Source: Voacanga thouarsii (taxonomy: Eukaryota; Streptophyta; Magnoliopsida; Gentianales; Apocynaceae). From it: DNA of 64,000 bases. The notes beneath the pieces are model-generated. The model saw nothing but the letters and a program-made list of their open reading frames with translations. It was not told the origin of the DNA and made no database searches. Where the stretch lies: positions 248,001 to 312,000 of the forward strand of contig JANUWF010001273.1 of NCBI GenBank assembly GCA_026120185.1, given 5' to 3'. Below, in pieces: positions 11,801 through 21,535 of this stretch; positions within the stretch are counted from its first letter, which is position 1, and each line of letters starts with the position of its first letter. The position numbers and the translations under genes were made by a program.

Positions 11801-13208
11801 TTATTAATAAATCATTATTTTACCTAATACCACCTAGAACTCTTCATCAAATAAACTCTAAATTTTTCTTAGTATGATTTAAACCTTCAACTTATGAGTA
11901 CCTATTTCCTAGAACACTAATTATTTAAATATTAAACTAGACTTAGCTAATAAACCCATTTTATTTATTATTTGGCCTTAAAGCTTGCGACACAAGGATC
12001 ACGGTAGTAGTGAATTGAACTAGTCTTATTTGTGAAAGTGGATTTTGGCTTGAGATTGATTGTTGTTTATATTTACCCCAGGTGGGGTTAGGACAACTGT
12101 TGAAGACCTTTATTTTATTCAAGCTAAGGATTAGGTAAGCTCCTGCATAAAACTCGATTGATGTAAAATGTTTATTATGGCAAGCCAAATGTAGAGTGCA
12201 TGGACACTCAGTTCTACAAAGGCAATTGAGGATTAACTTCTTACTTATATCAGACAAACAAACTATTTGAAAATCAATAAGCAGATTTACTCAAACTCAA
12301 AACTCTTTCCAAAACTGATTTTGACAAAGATTTTGGAAACCCTTAATTGCCATTTTCATGTGGAACGGTGTTTTGTTCATTTTTTCCCAAGTGGGAAACG
12401 TCCTTGAGTATTCAATAAGGGTGGACTACTAGGACTAGTCTTTGAAGGGTTAGGGTAAGTCTCTCAGTAGGTGGCCACCTCTGAGGGGTGAGTTCTTCCC
12501 GGATAAGATGTCAGTCCAGTAGGTCGTGCCGGTTCGAGTTAGCAGTTTATTTTTCAATCAAGTGACTGTGTTTTGCTGGAATGGACACTCAGTTGTTGTT
12601 TGGGTATAGAGAAGGAGGAGTATGTTGCCCGGTAGGCCGATCACCTATCTTTTGTCAGTTTGCACAATGTGTCGGCATTCTGACCGGTTATGGGGCCCAA
12701 CGTGTGGTGACCCATGATCACCTTTTTGAGTGGTTGATTTTATTGATTATGTATGGTTGGAAAAGCCAAAACACCACTCTTGATTTTGACTAATGTTTAT
12801 TGCTTGCCAGTGTTCTCTTATAAAGGTTTTATACTTTGCATTCACGAACTATTTTCACTGGACACTCAAAGCGCACACGGACTTACTGAGATTTCTATCT
12901 CACCACCATTTTTACCATGATTTTAGGTCGATCCTGCTGTGGGGATGAGTAGCTAGATATTGCTTTCTTTGGAAGACTTTCTGATAAATTTATTTTGTGT
13001 AATGCTTTGGGGAGATAAGAGTGGATAAATTTTATTATGGATTTGTTTATGGTATTCTTAGATTTATTCTTAGGTTGTAATAAATTTTAAGTTAAAGTAT
13101 TATTTTTATTCCGCTATTTTATTTGTGTGACCTAGTTATAAAGACCCCTTGTCCTTTGACCGGGGCGACATCCCCGGCCCTAGCGGGCCTAGGTAACAAG
13201 GTGTTACA
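8882..13208 (+). mobile_element. S3: solo LTR of the E/G chromovirus family
   Basis: This 4327-bp block starts TGTGAAACACC, ends GGTGTTACA and is flanked by a perfect 5-bp duplication GGTTG (8877-8881 and 13209-13213). It is homologous end to end, in opposite orientation, to the LTRs of E (28040-32285) and G (39286-43139, 48582-52410). No gag-pol is attached, so it is a solo LTR inserted in element B. Internal landmarks: tRNA-like block (9131-9195), splice-donor-like GTAAGC at 12135, and a TATAAAGACC motif near the end (about 13137-13147). Confidence 0.93.
9131..9195 (+). other. tRNA-like block (Pol III A and B box) inside LTR S3
   Basis: TGGTTTAGTGG at 9136-9146 matches a tRNA A box at 10 of 11 positions and AGTTCAAATTCC at 9179-9190 resembles a B box. 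The starts are 43 bp apart, as in real tRNA genes. No acceptor stem pairs, so this is tRNA- or SINE-derived and not a functional tRNA. It lies 249 bp from the LTR start. Confidence 0.7.
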
Positions 13209-13213
13209 GGTTG

Positions 13214-13703
13214 GATATGGAATTTTAGTCTAGAAAGGAGAATTGCTAGTAGGATTTTCAGGAGATGGGCAGAGTGTAGCCGGCACCGGTTGCAATATGT
13301 TGGCCGGCGCTGGTTCAATGCTGGACTACTTTTTCTCAGAGTTACAGGGTAGCCGACGCCATTTTTCTTCCTCCAACTGGCGGCGGTTGCAGTCTGCAAC
13401 ATCTGGCAACTTTTTTCCACTCCGCAATGTGATAGCAGTTGTTTCCTCTTTGCCTATTGGTGCTCGTTCTTGAGATTTTAACACCATGTCAGTCAAAAAC
13501 CAGATTTGTCATTCCATATTGCGGATCATCTCCTTGAACTTCTGAAATATGGAATCTATTTCTTTGAAACACCTTGTGACATGGATAGCAAATTTTCTAA
13601 TCACAGTTTCTAGCTCTGCTGATTTTGGTGTTGTGAGTGTTATCTCAGAAGAGTAATGGGGGTACTACCCCTCATTAAACTTCCTCTGGTTTCCATTCGC
13701 CAT
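13214..13703 (-). pseudogene. Element B shortened gag, 5' part
   Basis: A minus-strand frame starts at ATG 13703 (MANGNQ), about 255 nt downstream of the primer site. It reads through two stops to VIRKFAIHVTRCFKEIDSIF, then MIRNME, then TTAITLRSGKKLP, the conserved C-terminal gag motif of Athila elements. The bulk of a normal Athila gag (N-terminal capsid-like domain and zinc knuckle) is missing between the start and this segment. Element F has the same start at the same distance from its primer site, so the shortening looks inherited. The frame is cut by S3 at 13208. Confidence 0.75.
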
Positions 13704-13957
13704 TTTGCTTGAACATTGAAGATAGTTAGATAATGGAGTGCACCATTCACACAAAAGTTAAAGAAGACAAAGTTAGTTCGCATAACATAGTCAAAGTTAG
13801 TAAATTAGATTACAAAGGTATACAAAGGATACATAAGATACAAAAGATGGCGCCTTTTTGTGAAAAGAACAATTGTACAAATTTACATATTTACATCTTT
13901 ACCAACTTACATATGTACATGGTTAAATCAACAAAATCTAAGCTTTCATGATATTCT
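13704..13957 (-). other. Element B untranslated leader
   Basis: Roughly 255 bp between primer site and gag start. I see no gene; the short plus-strand frames here are chance. Confidence 0.6.
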
Positions 13958-13975
13958 TCCCCGGCAATGGTGCCA
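13958..13975 (-). other. Element B primer binding site (tRNA-Asp)
   Basis: The minus strand reads TGGCACCATTGCCGGGGA, matching the complement of the 3' end of plant tRNA-Asp(GUC) except for two transitions at CpG-type positions. It lies 6 nt after the LTR end. Confidence 0.85.
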
Positions 13976-13981
13976 AAAACT

Positions 13982-15473
13982 TGATGCTTATTTATTTGAG
14001 TATAAAATCCATATAAAAATAAGCATATTCCCAATTAAGTTTAAATTAAAACGTTAATCCCAAATTACACATATAAGCAACCGTACTAAACATTAACAAA
14101 GCATAGAGTTCAAACGAGTGTCGATCCTCCAGGAACAAGTATGCATTAATCACTTTTCTTTGGTTGTTTAACCTACTCCATAAAGTGAAAAGAAAAATAG
14201 AATAAAAGAAAAGAAAAGAAAAGAATATATACATGTCAAGGATGGAGGATTATGTAACTCAAACCATTATTTTGACATACATGACCTTAAAGCACTTAAC
14301 CATTATCATAACTAATTATTCTCTTGGTATCATGAAAGATTATGATAGATTCACTTCTTTTCCAATCCATGAAATCACTACGTTCTATAAAAATTAGTAT
14401 CACATTTCTGTCTCAACTAATCCACCCAAAAAATTCATTAAACGCAATCCTTGATTAAATTTTCATTACTGGCAAACTTAAACAAGAAATTAACCAATGA
14501 ATCCATTCCTGGAAAATATCAATTAACCTTCAATTACTAGTTCTTAGCAATTAACCCCCTTTCTAAGTAAGTTAATAGACAACAAATATGAAATTAATAA
14601 ATTGAGACCACCATCAACCCCTTAATGGAAAGAAACAACCAACTAATCTCATAATACGCATAAGTACTTAAATACCAAGAGTAACAATCAATTAATCAAA
14701 AGATCAAATAACTCTAAAAATCATGAATACCTAAAACAACATCGAATTACAATAAAATAATTAATACATCATTGTTCAGGAAAAGAAAATAAAAATAAAA
14801 GAAAGCACTCATAGATAAGCCTCATTCTTCTTCCTTTGTAGACCTTCTTGTACAACCCTCCTTGATTTGGCAAAATTCCTTCTTGATTTGAGTGATTTTT
14901 TGTTATGATCTATGAATTCTCCCATTTTTCTTATGTTTTCCATCTATTTATAGACTTAGGAAGTGCCTAAACTCGTTGGTGTAGGGTTTTTGGCCAATTA
15001 GAAGTAGGAAGATACTAAAATTCTACAGATTACCAAAAAATACGTGCAAAATTCAAGGCACCGCCTTATTATTAGGGCACAGTCAGCGCCGCCTTGGTTG
15101 CTGGAGCCGGCACCGGTTGTGTTTTGTTTCCTTAGTTGTTCGCCGATTTTTTGTTGATTTTCGCATAATATTTTCCAGAGTGTAGCCGGCGCTGGTTCTA
15201 TTCTATTTTACTCTATTTCACTGATTTTTTATCGCCTCAAAATGCGTACCAATAGCATGTGGCCGACACCGCTTCCTCTGGCTTGTCCTGCGCTACTTCT
15301 GTTATGTTTTTGTGATGTTTTTATCTTATTTTACCCCTAAAATCTGAAATATTGCACAAAATACCTTTCCAAGGGTAAAATCTCCTATATAAAGGAATAT
15401 GACTAGTTATTGAGCAAAATGTATCACAAAATAGCCTTAAATAACAAGAAAAAGTATGACTAATTTCCTATCA
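13982..15473 (-). repeat. Element B 5' LTR
   Basis: 1492 bp, homologous to 124-1588. Its end (ATCA in element orientation) is next to the primer site and its outer edge is next to ACAAG (15474-15478). It contains the same GC-rich CCGGCRCCGGTT islands (about 15065-15190). Non-coding. Confidence 0.9.
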
Positions 15474-15790
15474 ACAAGTACTCCCCAGGGTGAAGTACTA
15501 GGCCGAATAAATTAGTGCTTCATTAATTCCTGTACTTGTTTCTTAAGCTCCTATAATTTAGTAGGTGCCGTCTTATAAGGAGTTCTTGAAATTGATTCTA
15601 CTAATGGCACTAAATCAATAAAAACTTCTACTTCTCTCTCTGGTGGTAACTCTTTCAATTTTGTTGGAAAAATATCTAAATACTCGTTCACCACAGGGGC
15701 ATCTTCGGGTTTGATAACCTCTCTTGGCTTATAAATTTTATCGGCCAAGTATCCAACACACCCCTTTTTAATCATCTTCCAGTCTTGAGT
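15474..15790 (-). pseudogene. Element A reverse transcriptase, N-terminal part
   Basis: The minus strand reads KGCVGYLADKIYK, then VVNEYLDIFP, LPPEREVEVFIDLVP and SISRTPYKTAPTKL, followed by frames with TSPWGVP at the break. This is the linker and N-terminus of a chromovirus-type reverse transcriptase. The protein continues at 123 down to base 1 after removing element B. A stop follows the KTAPTKL segment, so the gene is dead. Confidence 0.88.
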
Positions 15791-16195
15791 CTTAATATGA
15801 AAGCATTACTTTTCCTTCCATCCTCACCTACCAATTTCGATATAGGTTGCCCAGGCCAACAAAATTGTACTACTTTATGTCTACAGTCAACTTGAATATG
15901 ATGTTGGGATAGCTAGTCCATGTCCAAGATAGCATCGTAATCCTCTACGGGCAGACATATCAAATCTCTTCTCAAAATTTCATTCTCCACCGAAGTCTTA
16001 CATTCCTTATGTATTTTCTTACTATTCATTTACTGTCCTAATGGGATACTAACAATCATTTCATAATGAAGTTTCTTCCCCTTTTATCCCCATAGCATTA
16101 AGAGATGAATTGGTAACAAAGGAATGCGTAGAATCGGGATCTATCAATATTTTAGCATCATGATTCAAGGTAAAAAGCATACCTTCCACTATTGT
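15791..16195 (-). pseudogene. Element A aspartic protease, degraded
   Basis: On the minus strand VEGMLFTLNHDAKILIDPD and STHSFVTNSS show the retropepsin active-site region; the usual Gly after Asp-Pro is an Asp here. Further on, DYDAILDMD, then VDCRHKVVQF match the family's protease end, with several stops between. The region lies directly upstream of the linker at 15775. Confidence 0.78.
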
Positions 16196-16910
16196 GGCAC
16201 GATTATCCTTTTTTTTTTTTTTTCCAATACAACTATTCAAACATTCACTTGTGGTTTAGCAAGTTCTGGTCTAGAGACAGAAGCTTGTCTTAAGTTCTCT
16301 CTCTTTCTAGTCCTAACCTTTGCCATTGATTATTTCTTTCCCGATCGACCCCATCCTTCTTATCCTTCGAGGGTGAGAGCAATTGAATCTTTTATACCCT
16401 ATCTTCCCATAATTAAAGTATCTAAAAGAGGCTTGTCCTCTAGTAAGAGCTCATTTCCTTTACATCTTGCCTTTCTTTCGCCATCGGGGTCTCTAAGTCT
16501 TTTCTGACTCATACTCTGAAATCCACTTCAATTTCTCCTACTCATATTCTCATTTATTCCAGCATTCTTATTGACTAAAGTGGTTGTCTCAGTTAACTGC
16601 TGAATGATATAAGCCATTGTCTAAAAAGTTTAGAACATAAAATTGTCCAAAGTTATATGGTGAGGACCTTCCACATGCGGTTGCTCTACCATTGGCTTAC
16701 TGTTATTTCAAATAGTTTGCGATGATCGTCCAAAGGTTATTTAGGAGAGGGTTGTACAGTTCATACAATTTTACTGGTAAAACGATATAACATAACTCAA
16801 GAGCAGGCATAAAATAGCTATAGTGCACTTAGCAGGATCATAACATATATTCATTCTTATGAAACACATAGCCAATATAAAATTTATATGCTGAGCACAC
16901 AGTTATATAC
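16196..16910 (-). pseudogene. Element A gag remnant
   Basis: Only scraps remain: MAYIIQQLTETTTL around 16610 and a decayed CCHC knuckle around 16380-16420 reading YFNYGKIGYKRFNC, with the first two Cys changed to Tyr. About 400-500 codons are expected for gag here, so most was deleted. The plus-strand frame at 16124-16507 is only the antisense of this and the protease. Confidence 0.6.
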
Positions 16911-17595
16911 GTAGGCCGAACTGTACATATCCTACTGCATATAACCACATCTCATCCTCCTGATCATTATCAACACTATCTGAAACGGGAGGTCTTTAAT
17001 TAGTAGAAATTGTATAGGACTCGGCTTCATTAAATCCCTCATCTTTGTCTATAGTAGGGTGCAACCAAGCCCGCATCTTTTGGTCTATCTCCAGTTCCTT
17101 CTCGAGCTCAACGAGCTCGAGCATAGGCATCACTACCTAGGGTACTTCCTGATCCCCTCCTATCTCTGCAACTTCCAATCTTGACATTTCTTCCTCTAAT
17201 ACTCCTAGAATATCCCCATTAAATACCTCCTCATCATCCTCAGACAACATAGCACCGTTGGGGATACTGTCCTCCCTATCATCATCCTGATGGTATGGTT
17301 CAATATCTCCATCAACCTTATCTGAATCGCCACGTACCTTCTCTATTTGACTATGTGGCGATAATATCCTCTTGGGAGTAATTGTCCTCTCCAGACTAAG
17401 ATCTCACACAAAAGGAGTAATGACAGGTATTGCTAGGTCAAATGAGCTCCCGGTGAGATGGGGTGCATAAAGGCGGCCAGGGTCAGGTCTTGTCAAGATA
17501 AAAAGTCTCGACATGCCTGATTGGTAGATCATTCTAATCTTCCCATCATTGCTACAATCATCCATTGGGTGCTTGCCCTTATCACTCCTATCCAT
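16911..17595 (-). pseudogene. Element A acidic leader ORF between primer site and gag
   Basis: From ATG 17595 (MDRSDKGKHPMDD), 65 nt after the primer site, one minus frame runs about 220 codons with three stops, each one C-to-T step from a sense codon (near 17404, 17140, 17000). The middle is strongly acidic: DREDSIPNGAMLSEDDEEVF, LEEEMSRLEVAEIGG, then PMLELVELEKELEIDQ. The end reads QEDEMWLYAVG. It does not resemble gag. G (47990-48487) and D (53328-53782) carry an acidic ORF at the same place, and G also ends with a WLY motif. Function unknown. Confidence 0.6.
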
Positions 17596-17659
17596 TATAC
17601 TTTCGCAATGAAAGAGTTCTATCAATACCTATGACGATACCACAGTTCTATAAAACTAG

Positions 17660-17671
17660 GCTCTAATACCA
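17660..17671 (-). other. Element A primer binding site (initiator tRNA-Met)
   Basis: The minus strand reads TGGTATTAGAGC, one transition away from TGGTATCAGAGC, the primer site of D at 53228. It lies 2 nt after the LTR end. Confidence 0.85.
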
Positions 17672-17673
17672 AT

Positions 17674-18202
17674 TATAACACCCCTACTAAAGGCAATAAT
17701 GGAAACATATCAATACCCGGTGTCTTCCCGTCTAGTTTCCTAGACAAAAGGGTCTTTATAGCGAAAATAATAGAGTGTACAAGGTCCAGATCCATACAAC
17801 AACCCATGTTGATGGTCACATACATATATATAATAGAAAATCTTATATGTGAAAATTTTCGCTTTACATTAGTAATAAAGCAGATTGTCAAAAGGGAAAC
17901 ATTTTTACCTAAACTATTGTCATTGTGGTATAGTCCTTCTATCTGTAGGTCTGCTCAATTCTAGATCCTACAAAAAGGGTAAGATAAAAGACACGTGTGA
18001 GTGAAAGATCACCCACTGAGTCTTGTTTGTGCAAGTGTTTTAATAAAGAAACAAAGTACATAAAACCCATGTGAGGAAAAGCATTTCATTTGTTCACGGG
18101 AAACAATTCAAAAACTCTCTGAAAAAGAGTTTATTTAGAACTCAATCCTTTTTGAAAAACCATATTTCAATTTCAAATCATTGCCCCAATTTTCAAATCA
18201 CA
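17674..18202 (-). repeat. Element A 5' LTR (short or truncated)
   Basis: About 530 bp from the primer site to the copia junction. In element orientation it starts about TGTGATTTG and ends GGGGTGTTATA. It has TATAAAGACCC (about 17753-17763), as in the D and E/G LTRs, but no tRNA-like block, so it may be 5' truncated or from a short-LTR family. The outer boundary is inferred from the start of copia homology, because A's second LTR is outside the window. Confidence 0.65.
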
Positions 18203-18659
18203 GGCACTTTTCCAATAGAAGACTGGCCTGCATACAAGATTGTTGATTCAAGAGCCAATGATCACATTTGTAACTCTTTGTAGGGGTTTAGAAAGATTAG
18301 AAGACTCCAGAAAAATGAACATGGACTACACGTAGGAAATGGAGCACAAGTCTGGGCCCTTGCAGTTGGGGAGCTGGATCTTATTTTTTTATTGTAATAG
18401 AATAGTGGTTTTAAAGGATATTTTATATGTACCTGGATTTCAATAGAATTTGATTTTAGTTGCGAAACTAATAAATCAAGAATATTCTGTATCTTTCCAT
18501 TCTAGTATTTCTATCAGTAAAGATGAAGAAATTTTATGTACTAGCCACATGTATAGGAATCTATTCTTCTTAAACCCTATTAACAATCAATTAAACAATG
18601 CTCAATCTAAACCTTTAACAAGGAAGAGAAAAACCAATATTAATGACTCTTATCTTTGG
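18203..18659 (+). pseudogene. Element C (Ty1/copia): protease region
   Basis: The plus frame reads PIEDWPAYKIVDS, then ANDHICNSL. This is the copia protease active site (usually DSGA-TDH); the Gly-Ala is changed. After a stop come GFRKIRRLQK, HVGNG, and VAKLINQEYSVSFHSSI, the usual path towards the GAG-pre-integrase domain. It ends at NDSYLW where S2 is inserted. Gag and 5' LTR of C lie beyond element A, outside the window to the left. Confidence 0.85.
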
Positions 18660-20395
18660 CGTTAGGTATCTCAAGCTCGTATCCTATACGGTGCAGCGGA
18701 AGAATAAAATGAGATACCATTCCAGGACCCGCATATGTATGGAAAACAAGACATAAATAGATCAAATGTAATAGCTTTTTAACTTTCTTTGATCGTTCGA
18801 AGAACAAAAATTTTCTTTTTTAAGTTGAGGTGCGATCCAGCAATCCTCTTGATCAAACTCCACGTGAGTTGAACGTCCAACCACTATAATCACAATGTGT
18901 GATTATTTCTAACAGTAATCCACACAGAGGAATACTCAAGCACAAAGTTTTCTATGCTAGCAGGAACACTAAGTGGTGGCTAGGGTTGTTCCTCAAGAAC
19001 TATTGAGAGAGAGAGAGAAGAGAGAATGTCAAGTGTTGCTAGGGTTGGAGTCGTGTCTTACACCTTAGCTAGGGTTTCGTGTGTTATCCTTATATCACAC
19101 AAAAAATCGTGCTCCAAATATACTCCAATCTTATAATTCTAAAATAGTTAGAATTCCCTAATTGTAATTGGATACATCAAGCTCTTACAATTACAATTTA
19201 GACAATTAGTTATATCTAATTATAATTTAGCCACAACAACTTCTCTTTCTCGCAATTAACCCCACTATGTTATCAAATAACATCTTGAGTATATAATCCT
19301 CTATTGTGTGTGACCTATTAGGTTTCCCAGTCAATTAGTAGAGAACTTGAATTAATACAAACGTTTTTGAGATCAATAATCCATAATTAATTAGAATTAA
19401 TCTTATTAATTCAAATCACAATTGGTTTATGAATTCATCAATTAATAAACCCATATTTCCAAATAATGAGTGGTATCTAGCAACACATATTGACCACCCA
19501 AGAGTCCAAGAAGTCAAGTGGCTTGACGTGAACCCTTTAATAACAAACTACAGTGCAGTTAACTCATTCCACCATATAATATCTTATTCGGTTTGGAGTA
19601 CGGAATTAGTCCTAACTCCCTCCAGAATTAATTCTGGCCTGAATACAATAGTACTTGTACCGGGAACCCACTACTCTAGATGTGTATCAATAGGAACTAT
19701 TTCCAATACACATATACCTTGGCCAAGGACTTCTTGAGTAGTAATTCCAACAATTGGCAATGAGATATTCGCCCCTACTATTAGGAGTGAGAATCCTTTA
19801 TTGACCCTTTCAACTACTTTCATTTACCTCACAATGTACCCAATATCCATCCCATTAATGGCCCTGGATTGAGCTCTAGAGATTGGAATCAAAGTACAAT
19901 GCTCAGCAAACAAAGTACCTTAGAGATCTCAAGTCTAAAGATACTTGCACGTTTGTTATATTGAGATTATATCACTAGCACTAAATAATTATCCATGTGA
20001 TTATCTCAAAGCTAGATCATCTAACGAACTTGTTCCTTTAACAAGCATCCATGTGTTAACTTTGAGTATCTCAATACTCACGGATATGAGAACCACTGCC
20101 TGATCAAATCAGGAAGTCTAACACATGCTAGTTTTAATGTATTAATGATGTCCTGTCTTATTAATACTACGACTAGGGACTGTTTAAGTACTAACACTAT
20201 AAAGTGTAGTAGGAATCTCATATCATGATCTCTATCATGATTTCCTTAACACAGTGTTGTACTAGGAACTTTATGGAACAGTTATATTACTTAAAAGTAA
20301 ACAAAAGAAACTATAAGATAAATAATGCCTTTTATTAAAATAAAATGTGTCATATACAATGTACAAATAATTGCCTCTAGGGCACAACACTAACA
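18660..20395 (-). mobile_element. S2: solo LTR of the same copia-type family as S1
   Basis: 1736 bp, homologous end to end with S1 and in the same orientation. It interrupts the LWH-LRLGH motif of C between TTTGG (18655-18659) and TTTAG (20396-20400), a 5-bp duplication with one G-to-A change. The start reads CGTTAGG instead of TGTTGAG, so the terminal dinucleotide has mutated; the end is CTAACA. No internal domain is present. Confidence 0.87.
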
Positions 20396-20400
20396 TTTAG

Positions 20401-21230
20401 CATCTACGGTTAGGTCATATCAACTTAACTAGGATTCAGATGTTAATCTATAATGGGCCTTTAGGCTCATTGAGATTGGAAAATTTACCTCAGTGTGAAT
20501 TCTGCCTAATGGGAAAGATGACCAAAAGGTTATTTACCCCTAAGGTGGATAGATCTAAGGAGGTATTGAGTCTTGTTCATACTGATGTGTGTGGTCCCTT
20601 ATCTACACCAGCTAAAGGAGGTTTTGAGTACTTCATCACTTTCACAGATGATTGTATGAGGTTTGGTTTTATTTACCTGATGAGACGCAAGTCTGACTCT
20701 TTTGACAAGTTCAAGGAGTTTAAGGGTGAAGTGGACCATTGGACTGGTAAATTGATCAAAACCTTACGATCGGATCGTGGTGGAAAGTACCTTCTGGGTG
20801 AATTCAAGGACTACATGGTACATCATGGGATTGAATCCCAACTCTCTGTGCCAGGGACACCCCATCAAAATGGAGTAGCTGAGAGAAGGAATAGGACATT
20901 AATAGAAATGGTCCGAAGCATGATGTCTTATGCTACTCTTGCAGTGTCTTTTTAGGGATATGCAATGCAAACAGCGGCATACATTCTGAACATGGTGCCT
21001 TCCAAGTGAGTACCTAGGACTCCCTGTGAGATGTGGACTAGGCATAAGCCATGTCTGAATCATCTCAGGATATTGTGTTGTCCAGCTTATGTACTAGTTA
21101 AGAGAGACAAGTTGGAACCAAGATAAGAATTTTGCTATTTTGTTGGGTATCCAAAAGCGATAAAGGGTCGATACTTTTATCATCCTAAGGAGTATAAAGT
21201 ACTGCTAGTACCAATGCTAGATAGTTAGAG
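20401..21230 (+). pseudogene. Element C (copia) integrase
   Basis: After S2 the plus frame reads LRLGHINLTR, then LPQCEFCLMGKMTKR (zinc-binding CxxC), VHTDVCGPLS (catalytic Asp), FTDDCMRFGF (Asp) and HQNGVAERRNRTL (Glu): a complete copia D,D,E integrase core. A stop at 20953 (AVSF*GYAM) and later stops break it. Downstream come LNMVPSK and FVGYP. The best frame is 20440-20955, 171 codons. In the family it inserts cDNA; it precedes reverse transcriptase, which distinguishes copia from gypsy. Confidence 0.92.
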
Positions 21231-21535
21231 GATGATTAGAGTACTTCCAGGAAAGGTTCAACTAGGTTAGACCTTGAGGAGAAGTTATCTTCAGAATCAA
21301 CTTCTTCTGACCTGATTGTGGAAGAAGAAGAGGTATAACCTTAAGAGCGTGTACAAATGGAGCCTCGTCGTCATGGGAGAGTATCTACAGTTCCAGAGAG
21401 ATGGACTAGAGAAGCATTCGAGATAGTCTCTGACCATCAGGAACAAGACCCCACTGGATATGATGAGGCTATTGCTGATGCCGATGCAAATTTATGGCAT
21501 GAAGTAATGAAAGTCGAGATTAAGTCTATGTACTT
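21231..21535 (+). pseudogene. Element C linker and start of reverse transcriptase, deleted
   Basis: An acidic linker (VEEEEV) is followed by RERWTREAF-like sequence, then DEAIADADANLWHEVMKVE and SMYFN, the beginning of copia reverse transcriptase. The next residues belong to the region just before RNase H (GEVHLQAVKHILNYLKG). The whole catalytic reverse transcriptase is missing at about 21538-21550. Confidence 0.8.

Larger units (their letters stand above)
124..15473 (-). mobile_element. Element B: Athila-type Ty3/gypsy LTR retrotransposon, complete but decayed
   Basis: B is bounded by two related LTRs (124-1588 and 13982-15473) that start TGAT and end ATCA in element orientation. It is flanked by ACAGG (119-123) and ACAAG (15474-15478), a 5-bp target duplication with one G-to-A change. 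Order on the minus strand is 5' LTR, tRNA-Asp primer site, short gag, protease, reverse transcriptase, RNase H, integrase, polypurine tract, 3' LTR. The Athila assignment rests on the tRNA-Asp primer site and on Athila-like gag, protease and reverse transcriptase motifs. Two solo LTRs (S1, S3) are inserted in it; without them the body is about 6.2 kb. All coding parts carry stops or frameshifts. Confidence 0.92.

Noticed and set aside
16124..16507. 127-codon plus-strand frame as a host gene
   Set aside because: It is the antisense of element A protease and gag remnants, where the minus strand shows real retroelement motifs.
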